From Alphaproteobacteria bacterium (GTDB taxonomy: Bacteria > Pseudomonadota > Alphaproteobacteria > Micavibrionales > UBA2020), in NCBI GenBank assembly GCA_029266795.1, contig JAQSWE010000016.1:1-17664 (forward strand): a stretch of DNA of 17,664 bases, in the 5' to 3' direction. This document shows, piece after piece, positions 8,634-15,573 of this stretch. The first letter of the stretch is position 1, and each line of letters starts with the position of its first letter. Below the pieces are notes generated by a model, which was not told where the DNA came from, did not search any database, and saw nothing but the letters and a program-made list of their open reading frames with translations. The position numbers were made by a program, and so were the translations under genes.

Positions 8634-9928
8634 TCCCCCGTTTCACCCGCAAGGAAATGGCCGATATCTGGGAGCCGGAGAACAGGTTCAAATTGTGGTT
8701 AGAGGTCGAGCTGGCAGCGTGCGAAGCGCAGGCTGAACTCGGCGTCATCCCGCTCGACGCTCCCGCCAAAATCCGCGCGAAAGCCAATTTCGATGTCGCC
8801 CGCATCGACGAAATCGAGCGCGAAGTGAAGCACGACGTCATCGCCTTCCTGACCTCCGTCGCCGAATTCGTCGGCCCTGAATCTCGCTTCATTCATGTCG
8901 GCATGACGTCGTCGGACGTGATCGACACGGCATTTGCCATGCAGCTGCGTCAGGCATCCGATCTCATCATCGCGAGCCTCGACCGCCTGCTGGTTGCGTT
9001 GAAAAAACGCAGCGAAGAGCACCGCAACACCATCTGCATTGGCCGCAGCCACGGCATCCATGCGGAACCGACTACTTTCGGCATGAAATTGGCGGGGCAT
9101 TATGCGGCCTTCTCGCGCGCGAAGAAACGCATGATCGCGGCCAAGGAAGAAATTTCCAGCTGTGCCATTTCCGGCGCGGTCGGCACCTTTGCCACCATCG
9201 ACCCGAAGGTCGAGGAGTATGTGGCCAAGAAACTCGGCCTGAAATCGGAAACGGTATCGACGCAAGTGATCCCGCGCGACCGCCATGCGGTTTTCTTCGC
9301 CACCCTCGGCGTGATCGCATCCTCCATCGAAAACCTTTCGACCGAAATCCGCCATCTGCAACGATCCGAAGTGCGGGAAGCGGAGGAGTTTTTCTCGGCG
9401 GGGCAAAAAGGCTCGTCGGCCATGCCGCACAAACGCAACCCCGTGCTGACCGAAAACCTGACGGGCCTTGCGCGCCTGATCCGCTCCAGCGTCATTCCCG
9501 CCATGGAAAACGTGGCGCTGTGGCATGAGCGCGATATTTCGCATTCCTCGGTCGAGCGCGTGATTGCGCCCGATGCCACCATGCTGACCGATTTCGCGCT
9601 GAACCGCATGGCAGGCGTGATCGAAAACCTGCTGGTCTATCCCGACCGCATGAAGCAGAATCTGGAGAGCCTGAAAGGCCTCGTCTTCTCGCAGGCCGTG
9701 CTGCTCGCGCTCACCGAAACGGGGATGAGCCGCGAAGAGTCTTATAAGGTCGTGCAGAACAACGCGATGCAAGTCTGGGCGGGGAAGGGGGCGTTTATCG
9801 AGCTCCTCAACGCCGATCCCGCCGTGCAGAAAACTCTGCAAAAAGGCGCGCTGGAACAAATCTTCACCTATGACCGCTACACGCAGCATATCAGCGGCAT
9901 CATCGACCGCGCCTTGAAGGCGGCGTAA
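8630..9928 (+). CDS. purB: Adenylosuccinate lyase
   Basis: PurB acts twice in purine synthesis: it cleaves SAICAR to AICAR and adenylosuccinate to AMP, releasing fumarate each time. The 432-residue length is normal for the short bacterial form. Visible signatures are 'GMTSSDVIDTA', the 'RSHGIHAEPTTFGMK' block with the conserved His, and the fumarate-lyase signature 'GSSAMPHKRNP' at 261-271, whose serine pair S262/S263 lies on the mobile catalytic loop. GGGAG (8616-8620) lies 9 nt before the ATG. The start overlaps the yihY-type stop and the stop overlaps the recO start, so expression is tightly coupled to both neighbours. Confidence 0.97.
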   Translation: MIPRFTRKEMADIWEPENRFKLWLEVELAACEAQAELGVIPLDAPAKIRAKANFDVARIDEIEREVKHDVIAFLTSVAEFVGPESRFIHVGMTSSDVIDTAFAMQLRQASDLIIASLDRLLVALKKRSEEHRNTICIGRSHGIHAEPTTFGMKLAGHYAAFSRAKKRMIAAKEEISSCAISGAVGTFATIDPKVEEYVAKKLGLKSETVSTQVIPRDRHAVFFATLGVIASSIENLSTEIRHLQRSEVREAEEFFSAGQKGSSAMPHKRNPVLTENLTGLARLIRSSVIPAMENVALWHERDISHSSVERVIAPDATMLTDFALNRMAGVIENLLVYPDRMKQNLESLKGLVFSQAVLLALTETGMSREESYKVVQNNAMQVWAGKGAFIELLNADPAVQKTLQKGALEQIFTYDRYTQHISGIIDRALKAA

Positions 9929-10656
9929 TGTCGCTCAGCTGGCAGGACTCCGGCATTATCCTGAGCCTGCGTCCCCATGGGGAAAACGGCGGCATCGTCT
10001 CGCTGCTCACGCAAAACCATGGCCGCGCGGCGGGCTATGTCTATGGCATCAATTCGTCGCGCGTGCGCGGCATGCTGGAGATCGGCAACCTCGTTTCCGC
10101 GCAGTGGTCGGCCAAAACGCATGACCAACTGGGCGCCTATGCGATGGAGCTGGATACCAGCTTCGCCGGCAATATCATCGACAGCCCCGTGAAGCTGACC
10201 GCCCTGCAATCGGCCTGCGCGCTTGCCGACAAGACGCTGCCCGAGCATGAAACGCATCCCGGCGTTTATGAGGGCATGCTGGCCCTGCTCAACGCCTTCG
10301 GCAGCGAGATCTGGCCCGCGGCGTATATATATTGGGAAATCGCGCTGCTCCGCGAGCTGGGCTTCGGGCTCGATTTTTCCAAATGCGTGGCGACCGGCGC
10401 GACCGAGAATCTGCGCTATGTCAGCCCCAAATCCGGCTGCGCGGTGTCGGAGGACGCGGCGGAGCCGTACAAAGACGTCATGCTGCGCCTGCCGCCCTTT
10501 TTGCGCGGGGAGGCGCGGCTCGACCCCGCCGATGTGCTGGACGGGCTGAAGCTGACCGGCCATTTCCTGCTGCACCGTGTGTTTTCGCAGGCCAATTCCA
10601 ACCTGCCGGAGCCGCGCCTGCGGCTCGAGGAAAAATACGCCAAAATGGCGCAATAA
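9928..10656 (+). CDS. recO: DNA repair protein RecO
   Basis: RecO is a mediator in the RecFOR pathway: it helps load RecA on SSB-coated single-stranded DNA and can anneal strands. The 242-residue protein has the N-terminal OB-fold pattern ('WQDSGIILSLRPHGENGGIV', then 'GRAAGYVYGINSSR') and the helical C-terminal domain with 'CVATGATENLRYVSPKSG', a typical alphaproteobacterial RecO segment. C153 and C171 are present, but I do not see a full four-cysteine zinc site. The start codon shares an A with the purB stop (TAATG). Placement between purB and parC groups it with replication and repair functions. Confidence 0.93.
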   Translation: MSLSWQDSGIILSLRPHGENGGIVSLLTQNHGRAAGYVYGINSSRVRGMLEIGNLVSAQWSAKTHDQLGAYAMELDTSFAGNIIDSPVKLTALQSACALADKTLPEHETHPGVYEGMLALLNAFGSEIWPAAYIYWEIALLRELGFGLDFSKCVATGATENLRYVSPKSGCAVSEDAAEPYKDVMLRLPPFLRGEARLDPADVLDGLKLTGHFLLHRVFSQANSNLPEPRLRLEEKYAKMAQ

Positions 10657-10728
10657 CCGCAATATCCAGCCTTTTCAGGCGCATCAAGGGGCTGGAAAAC
10701 CGCGCCAAAATGCGCTAAAACAACCCCC
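10657..10728. other. recO-parC spacer with duplicated recO tail
   Basis: This spacer contains CCAGCC (10666-10671) and GGCTGG (10690-10695), a 6-bp inverted repeat with an 18-nt loop, too weak for a sure terminator. The 10-mer CGCCAAAATG at 10638-10647 in the recO 3' end recurs at 10703-10712, within a longer imperfect match that reproduces the final recO residues and a stop ('ENRAKMR' versus 'EKYAKMAQ'). No ribosome-binding site is visible before parC. Confidence 0.4.
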
Positions 10729-12963
10729 ATGGCAAAAAAACCGACAAACGTCGTTGCGAACGACATTCAGGACCGTAACCTCGGCGATATCGTCTCCGAA
10801 AAGTACCTGTCTTACGCGCTTTCCACCATCATGGCCCGCTCGCTGCCCGATCTGCGCGACGGGTTGAAGCCGGTGCATCGCCGCGTGCTGTTCGCGATGT
10901 CGCAGCTGAGCCTGCGCCCCGAACTCGCGCCCAAGAAATCGGCGCGCGTCGTCGGTGACGTCATCGGTAAATACCACCCGCATGGCGACCAGTCCGTCTA
11001 TGACGCGCTCGTGCGTCTGGCGCAGGATTTCTCCGTCCGCTATCCGCTGGTGGACGGCCAAGGCAACTTCGGCAACATCGACGGCGACAACGCGGCTGCG
11101 ATGCGTTACACGGAATCGCGCCTGACGCCGGTTGCGCAATTGATGCTGGAAGGCCTCGATGAAGACGCGGTCGATTTCCGCCCGACCTATGACGGCTCGG
11201 AAACAGAGCCCGTCGTGCTGCCCGCCAACTTCCCGAACCTCCTCGCCAACGGGTCGAGCGGCATCGCGGTCGGCATGGCAACCAACATTCCGCCCCATAA
11301 CGTTGCCGAATTGTGCGACGCGATGGAACACCTGATCGAAACGCCCGACTGCGAAGTGAAGGACTTGCTGAAATTCGTCAAGGGCCCCGATTTCCCGACG
11401 GGCGGCGTGCTGGCCGAAGACAAGGCCTCCATCCGCCAGTCCTATGAAACGGGCCGCGGTTCCTTCCGGGTGCGCGCGGTCTGGAAGGTCGAGAAGCTGA
11501 AGAATGATGGATGGCAGATCGTCGTCACCGAAATTCCCTATCAGGTCGCCAAATCGCGCCTGATCGAAAAAATCGCCGAACTCATCACGAACAAGAAGCT
11601 GCCCTTCCTCGACGACGTCGTCGATGAATCGGCAGAAGACGTGCGCGTAGTGCTGACGCCCAAGAGCAAGGGCATCGACCCCGAGCTTTTGATGGCGCAG
11701 ATGTTCAAGTCGACCGACCTCGAAACCCGTTTCTCCCTCAACATGAACGTGCTGGAAAAGGGCCTTGTGCCGCGCGTCATGAACCTGAAGGAAGTGCTGC
11801 AGCAGTTCATCGACCATCGGCAGGAAGTGCTGGTGCGCCGCTCGAAACACCGTTTGGCGCATATCGACCATCGCCTCGAAGTGCTGGCCGGTTTCCTGAT
11901 CGCCTACCTCAATATCGACGAAGTGATCCACATCATCCGCACAGAAGACGAACCGAAGCCCGTGATGATGAAGAAATTCAAGCTCTCCGACGTGCAGGTG
12001 GAGGCGATCCTCAACATGCGCCTGCGTTCCTTGCGCAAGCTGGAAGAGATCGAGATCAAGCGCGAGCACAAGGAATTGCGCGACGAGAAAGACGACCTCG
12101 AGAAACTGATCGCGTCGAAAGCGCGCCAGATGACCGCGATCAAGAAACAGGTCCGGCATATCCACGACCTGTTCGGCCCCGCCACGAAACTGGGCAAGCG
12201 CCGCACCGAAATCGGCAAGGCGCCCGCCGATGTCGAAATCGCGCTGCACGAGCTGATCGAAAAAGAACCCATCACCGTCATCTGCTCCGAAAAGGGCTGG
12301 ATCCGCGCGATGAAGGGGCATCTGGAGCAGGACAAGCTCGACGCCATTTCTTATAAGGAAGGCGACGGCCCGAAATTTGCGCTCGCGGTCGAAACGACCG
12401 ACAAGCTGGTCATGTTCGGCACCAACGGCAAATTCTACACCATCGGCTGCGACAAGCTGCCGCCCGGCCGCGGCTTCGGCGAGCCGGTGCGCCTGATGAT
12501 CGACCTGCAGACGGAATCCGATATCGTTTCCATCATGAAGCATGACCCGGACCGTAAATTGCTGGTCGCCGCCGATGACGGACGCGGTTTCATCGTGCCG
12601 GAAAAAGAAGTCCTGTCGCAGACCCGCAACGGCAAGCAATGCCTGCTGGTGAAGGACGGCGTGGAGGCGAAAATTTGCACGCCCGCGATTGGCGACAGCG
12701 TTGCCTGCATCAGCGACAACCGCAAGCTCCTCATCTTCCCGCTCGAGCAAGTGCCGGAAATGACGCGCGGCGTGGGCGTGATCCTGCAAAAGGGCGGTCT
12801 GGCCGATGCCAAGACTTTTACCTACAAGCAGGGCCTGACCTTCTTCAGTGCCGGCAAGGAACGCGTTGAAACGGCATTGAAGGCTTGGCGCGGCGAACGC
12901 GCCCAGGCCGGCATGCTGCCCCCTAACGGCTTCCCGAAATCGAAAAAGTTCAACGGCGTCTGA
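10729..12963 (+). CDS. parC: DNA topoisomerase IV subunit A
   Basis: ParC is the DNA-cleaving subunit of topoisomerase IV, which decatenates daughter chromosomes together with ParE. The 744-residue protein has the breakage-reunion domain with 'GDVIGKYHPHGDQSVYDAL' and the active-site tyrosine Y127 in 'AAAMRYTESRLTP', then a coiled-coil/helical section (about 440-490) and a beta-pinwheel C-terminal domain. I call ParC rather than GyrA because of the length, the lack of a GyrA-box (QRRGGKG) and ParC-like wording such as 'EPITVICSEKGWIRAMKGH'. At the quinolone pocket, the position of E. coli S80 is Q88 and that of E84 is D92. The ATG is preceded by ACAACCCCC, with no Shine-Dalgarno. The parE partner is not in the window. 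Confidence 0.95.
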   Translation: MAKKPTNVVANDIQDRNLGDIVSEKYLSYALSTIMARSLPDLRDGLKPVHRRVLFAMSQLSLRPELAPKKSARVVGDVIGKYHPHGDQSVYDALVRLAQDFSVRYPLVDGQGNFGNIDGDNAAAMRYTESRLTPVAQLMLEGLDEDAVDFRPTYDGSETEPVVLPANFPNLLANGSSGIAVGMATNIPPHNVAELCDAMEHLIETPDCEVKDLLKFVKGPDFPTGGVLAEDKASIRQSYETGRGSFRVRAVWKVEKLKNDGWQIVVTEIPYQVAKSRLIEKIAELITNKKLPFLDDVVDESAEDVRVVLTPKSKGIDPELLMAQMFKSTDLETRFSLNMNVLEKGLVPRVMNLKEVLQQFIDHRQEVLVRRSKHRLAHIDHRLEVLAGFLIAYLNIDEVIHIIRTEDEPKPVMMKKFKLSDVQVEAILNMRLRSLRKLEEIEIKREHKELRDEKDDLEKLIASKARQMTAIKKQVRHIHDLFGPATKLGKRRTEIGKAPADVEIALHELIEKEPITVICSEKGWIRAMKGHLEQDKLDAISYKEGDGPKFALAVETTDKLVMFGTNGKFYTIGCDKLPPGRGFGEPVRLMIDLQTESDIVSIMKHDPDRKLLVAADDGRGFIVPEKEVLSQTRNGKQCLLVKDGVEAKICTPAIGDSVACISDNRKLLIFPLEQVPEMTRGVGVILQKGGLADAKTFTYKQGLTFFSAGKERVETALKAWRGERAQAGMLPPNGFPKSKKFNGV

Positions 12964-12986
12964 CGCTTCATTTTCAAAGGTGACTC

Positions 12987-13724
12987 ATGCCCGTCCTTCT
13001 CATCCTGACCGTGCTGGTGCAGGTGCTCTTCGCCGTGCATGTGCATCGCACGGGGCGCAGCACCTACTGGATGTACCTGATCATGATGGTGCCCGTCATG
13101 GGCTGCCTGATCTATTTCGTGATCGAGGTGCTGCCGGAAGTGATCCGCGGGCCTACGGGAAAACATGCGCGCAAGTCTTTCCTCAGCATGCTTGATCCCG
13201 AAAAGGATTTCCGTGACGCGAAATACGCCTTCGATACGGCGCCGACCGTCGCCAACCGCATCCATCTGGCGCAGCTGCTGATCGCGCGGGGCGAACATGA
13301 CGCGGTGATCGCGCTGTTGAAGCCCGCGCTCACCAACCATTTCGCCGACGATATCCTGCTGCTGGAGGGGCTCGCCTATGCTTACTACGACAAGGGCGAT
13401 TACAGCGGCACGCTTGAATACATCCAGAAAATCTTCGAGCGGGATGAGGCGGAGCCGCAGGACTACATCAAGCTGCTCCGCGCCCGTGCCCATATCGCGC
13501 TGTTCGATTTCACCGTGGCGGAAGAACAGCTGAATGACCTCGTGCGCTTCTTCACCGGCGAGGAGGCGCGCATCACGCTGGCGCAGTTGCAAACGCGCAT
13601 GGGCAAGCACGCCGAAGCGCGCGCGATATATGAGGACATCGTTACCCGTGCGAAGCATTCGCCGAAATATTACCAAAAGACAGAACGCCACTGGATCGCC
13701 ATGGCACAGGCGGCGCTCAAATAG
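12987..13724 (+). CDS. Membrane-anchored tetratricopeptide-repeat protein
   Basis: The 245-residue protein begins with two hydrophobic helices (about 2-19 and 28-50) around 'HRTGRSTYWMYLI', a pattern like the small PLDc_N membrane domain. From about residue 85 to the C-terminus it has helical repeats of TPR type, e.g. 'NRIHLAQLLIARGEHDAVIA', 'LEGLAYAYYDKGDYSGTLEY', 'ITLAQLQTRMGKHAEARAIY'. The repeats should face one side of the membrane and bind protein partners that I cannot name. AAAGGTGA precedes the ATG by a good distance. It starts 23 bp after the parC stop and is the last gene of the plus-strand series; an inverted repeat covers its stop codon. The architecture is clear; the function is unknown. 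Confidence 0.85.
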   Translation: MPVLLILTVLVQVLFAVHVHRTGRSTYWMYLIMMVPVMGCLIYFVIEVLPEVIRGPTGKHARKSFLSMLDPEKDFRDAKYAFDTAPTVANRIHLAQLLIARGEHDAVIALLKPALTNHFADDILLLEGLAYAYYDKGDYSGTLEYIQKIFERDEAEPQDYIKLLRARAHIALFDFTVAEEQLNDLVRFFTGEEARITLAQLQTRMGKHAEARAIYEDIVTRAKHSPKYYQKTERHWIAMAQAALK

Positions 13725-13754
13725 CCCCTGTGGATAACTCCAGACTCGGGGCTA
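13722..13754. repeat. 7-bp inverted repeat overlapping the TPR stop
   Basis: TAGCCCC (13722-13728) and GGGGCTA (13748-13754) form a perfect stem whose first arm contains the TPR stop codon. The 19-nt loop holds a small nested stem, TGGA-TAAC-TCCA (13731-13742). On the plus strand the stem is followed by an A-run, not a T-run, so it is not a canonical intrinsic terminator. It may stabilise the 3' end of the long transcript. Confidence 0.5.
13729..13737 (-). promoter_or_regulatory. Consensus DnaA box
   Basis: TGTGGATAA here is the exact complement of the DnaA 9-mer TTATCCACA. It lies in the loop of the inverted repeat just after the TPR stop and beside an A+T-rich stretch (about 13751-13810). 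I see only one perfect box, so it could be a regulatory or titration site, or chance. Confidence 0.4.
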
Positions 13755-13814
13755 AAAACAGATGTTCAAATTGTTATAATTTACCAATTGTATCAATGGT
13801 TTGTCTGTTTATTC

Positions 13815-13891
13815 TGGACTCTCGAACCCCATCGGCCTATAAGTCCTTTCCGCTTGGATCTTCGTCCTCCGTAACAGGCCGAGCCAGTCCA
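13815..13891 (+). other. Possible structured leader RNA
   Basis: Two nested complementary pairs occur: TGGACT (13815-13820) with AGTCCA (13886-13891), and CGGCCT (13833-13838) with AGGCCG (13876-13881). Between them is a small hairpin GGA-TCTTCG-TCC. A TATAAT (13775-13780) lies about 35 bp upstream, without a good -35. If transcribed, this would be a roughly 130-nt 5' leader for the gene at 13914. I recognise no known riboswitch. Confidence 0.3.
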
Positions 13892-13913
13892 TGGCGGAAC
13901 GTAGGGTGTGTAA

Positions 13914-14501
13914 ATGAATTTTGAGCAGACATCGCTGCCCGATGGGCAGTTATTCCGCGAAGCATTTGCGGCGGGCTGGGCAAGTTATCTTGACCGCTTT
14001 GCCGCCCCCGACCTTGCTGCCGAGCAGTATATCCGCGGCCCTGTAGCCATGGCACGCCTGATATACGAGCACGGCGGCGAGGAGCGTTCGGTGGCCGCCG
14101 CAGCCTGCCTTGCCGGTCCCGCCGTATTCTCCGATGCGCCCGAATGGCTGGGCCGCGAGCTCAGCGATTTTTCCCGCGAATTTAAACTGATCGGCGAGAT
14201 GGAACCGCGAGACCTGTATGGCCGCATGGACGAATTCACGCTCGACGCCCGCGTGCTGCTGCAGGCAAGCGCCATCATGCTGCTGGAGCAGCTGGTGAGC
14301 GCGCCGGAAGAATGCGCGCAGGAATGCATGAAGATCTATACCGACTCACTGGAGCTTTATTCCGCCGCCCGCGGCCGCGCCGATGTGTTCAAGCTGGATA
14401 CCCGCTTTGAAATCGCGGCGATGAAGGTGACGACGGCGGTCGACGGCCATACCAATATCTGGTCAAAGCCGCGCCACGCATCCCCGCGCGTCCACGCTTG
14501 A
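13914..14501 (+). CDS. Unrecognised helical protein, 195 aa
   Basis: The product is soluble and predicted almost entirely helical, with no signal peptide or membrane segment. A stop codon lies directly upstream in frame, so the ATG at 13914 is the earliest possible start; AGGGTG five nt before it is a weak ribosome-binding site. The segment 'MARLIYEHGGEERSVAAAACLAGPA' (46-70) has the rhythm of the second helix pair of RelA/SpoT HD domains but lacks the His-Asp pair ('CLAG' where 'LLHD' would be expected). That likeness is only my impression. Later come 'ARVLLQASAIMLLEQLVSAP' and a cysteine pair C134/C138. Codon use matches the surrounding genes. Its TGA overlaps the TTG start of the broken membrane gene downstream, which suggests the two were an operon. 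Confidence 0.7.
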   Translation: MNFEQTSLPDGQLFREAFAAGWASYLDRFAAPDLAAEQYIRGPVAMARLIYEHGGEERSVAAAACLAGPAVFSDAPEWLGRELSDFSREFKLIGEMEPRDLYGRMDEFTLDARVLLQASAIMLLEQLVSAPEECAQECMKIYTDSLELYSAARGRADVFKLDTRFEIAAMKVTTAVDGHTNIWSKPRHASPRVHA

Positions 14502-14806
14502 GCGCCCACCCGTTATTTTTGCGCGTCATCCCCTTCCTGCTTGCGGGAATGATGCCGTCGCCGGCCTATGCGCATGGCGGCGAGGGGCTCGCGATTGCGG
14601 TTTAGTTTGTCGGCGGCTTCTTCCTGATCGGTGCTGTCGTGACGGTCTTAGCACTGCTGGCCCGCGATAAGACGAAAAAGCCTCAGGCGCAAATCACCGC
14701 CGAAAAACAGGGTTTCTTTCGCAGCATACGCTCCGACCTGCTGGCGTTCGCTGTGCTCGGCATCGTCATTCTAGTGATCGTCGTTGCGGCGAATTTAGTC
14801 CCGTAA
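14498..14806 (+). pseudogene. Small signal-peptide/membrane protein broken by one in-frame TAG
   Basis: Reading from the TTG at 14498, which overlaps the TGA of the gene before it (TTGA), gives a coherent 102-codon frame with one stop, TAG at 14603-14605 (codon 36), and a final TAA at 14804-14806. Before the TAG is a signal-peptide-like stretch ending 'SPAYAHGGEGLAIAV'. After it, the frame continues with a hydrophobic segment 'FVGGFFLIGAVVTVLALLA', a charged loop 'RDKTKKPQAQITAEKQG' and a second hydrophobic segment 'AFAVLGIVILVIVVAANLV'. The protein sense continues seamlessly across the stop, so a single nonsense substitution (from a Trp or Gln codon, for example) or a base-call error is the simplest reading. 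Neighbouring genes here use TAG as a normal stop. I do not recognise the family. Confidence 0.6.
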
Positions 14807-14807
14807 C

Positions 14808-15527
14808 TCAGGCATTCGCTTCGTCGAAATCAATCCATTTTTCATCGACGAACAATTCCAGCGGCTGGAAGCGCGCCTTATAGGCCATTTTCTGCGAGCC
14901 CTTCACCCAAAGCCCGAGATAGATATAGGGTTTGCCCGCATTCGCCGTGTATTCACACAGCTTCAGGACCAACCAGGTGCCGAGGCTGCGCTTTTCGTCT
15001 TCGGTGCTGAAATAGCTGTAAACGGCGGATGCGCCGTCGGGCAGGTCGTCGAACTGCATGACGCCGACGACTTCCTCGCCCCGCCGCGCGACGAGGAATT
15101 TGGTATCCATCGGGCTGTCGTCCATCATCTGCTGGAACGCGCCATAGGACATTTCCGTCATGCCGCCGTCGGGGTGGCGGCTGTGCAGATAGGTCGAGAA
15201 TAATTCATACAGCGCAAAGGTCGCCTTGGATTCCTCGATGGTGAAATGCAGGTCGGCGTTTTTTTTCAGCACGCGTTTGAACCCGCCATCGGGCATGAAG
15301 TCCTTCAGGCGGATGCGCGCGGCGATGCAGGCGCGGCATGCGGGGCATTTCTGGCGGTAGAACATCCCCTGGCTGCGGCGGAATCCGCGCTCAATCAGGC
15401 GCGGGGCGAGGGGCAGTTCCAGCGGGTTCAGCAGCGTCGCAACCTTCTGCTCCACCTGACCCTCAAGATAGGGGCAGGGGCCGGAGGGGAGCAGGTAAAG
15501 CTGCAGCGTGGTCGATTTGACGTTCAT
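14808..15527 (-). CDS. bpt: Aspartate/glutamate leucyltransferase (arginyltransferase family)
   Basis: Bpt moves an aminoacyl group, usually leucine, from tRNA onto proteins with N-terminal Asp or Glu, marking them for ClpS/ClpAP (N-degron pathway). The 239-residue length and the motif series match the bacterial family: 'SGPCPYLEGQVEQKV' (C18), 'IERGFRRSQGMFYRQKCPAC' with C61-x2-C64-x2-C67, and the C-terminal GNAT-like half ('SLGTWLVLKLCEY', 'YIYLGLWVKGSQKMAYKARF'). Some members transfer arginine; sequence alone does not decide. The ATG at 15527 gives the family N-terminus; an upstream TTG at 15569 is possible. No Shine-Dalgarno is present, and a promoter -10 box lies only 6 nt before the ATG. 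It follows motB by 46 bp and meets the broken gene's stop tail to tail. Confidence 0.92.
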   Translation of the reverse strand: MNVKSTTLQLYLLPSGPCPYLEGQVEQKVATLLNPLELPLAPRLIERGFRRSQGMFYRQKCPACRACIAARIRLKDFMPDGGFKRVLKKNADLHFTIEESKATFALYELFSTYLHSRHPDGGMTEMSYGAFQQMMDDSPMDTKFLVARRGEEVVGVMQFDDLPDGASAVYSYFSTEDEKRSLGTWLVLKLCEYTANAGKPYIYLGLWVKGSQKMAYKARFQPLELFVDEKWIDFDEANA

Positions 15528-15533
15528 GTTTTT

Positions 15534-15562
15534 AATATATGCCTGCCGCGCGGCCAATCCAA
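15534..15562 (-). promoter_or_regulatory. Candidate promoter giving a leaderless bpt mRNA
   Basis: On the minus strand TTGGAT (15562-15557) and TATATT (15539-15534, five of six matches) are 17 bp apart. The bpt ATG begins 6 nt after the -10, so transcription would start at or beside the start codon. The spacer includes a 10-bp G+C palindrome, GCCGCGCGGC (15545-15554). Confidence 0.45.
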
Positions 15563-15573
15563 CTGGCAAAAAC

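Noticed and set aside
10684..12789. Very long open frame on the minus strand antisense to parC (and similar ones antisense to purB and the VWA gene)
   Set aside because: The predicted peptides are rich in His, Arg, Gln and Asp with no domain logic. They mirror the G+C-rich third-position bias of the real genes on the other strand.
13815..13891. tRNA suggested by the 'ctcgaacccc' T-arm-like string
   Set aside because: No acceptor stem, anticodon arm or D-arm can be folded around it.
13725..13913. Chromosomal origin oriC
   Set aside because: Only one perfect DnaA box is visible, and the usual neighbours of an alphaproteobacterial origin (e.g. hemE, dnaA, parAB) are absent.
13730..13924. Open frame of 64 codons filling the spacer before the 13914 gene
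   Set aside because: It has no ribosome-binding site and no recognisable protein character, and it overlaps the better-supported gene at 13914.
14603..14605. TAG as a recoded sense codon (pyrrolysine or suppressed stop)
   Set aside because: Other genes in the window (1191-1814, the TPR gene, motA) end in TAG, and no recoding element is visible. A nonsense mutation or base error is simpler.
15545..15554. Perfect 10-bp palindrome GCCGCGCGGC as an operator or terminator
   Set aside because: It has no loop and no T-run and is short for a G+C-rich genome. It is kept only as part of the bpt promoter spacer.
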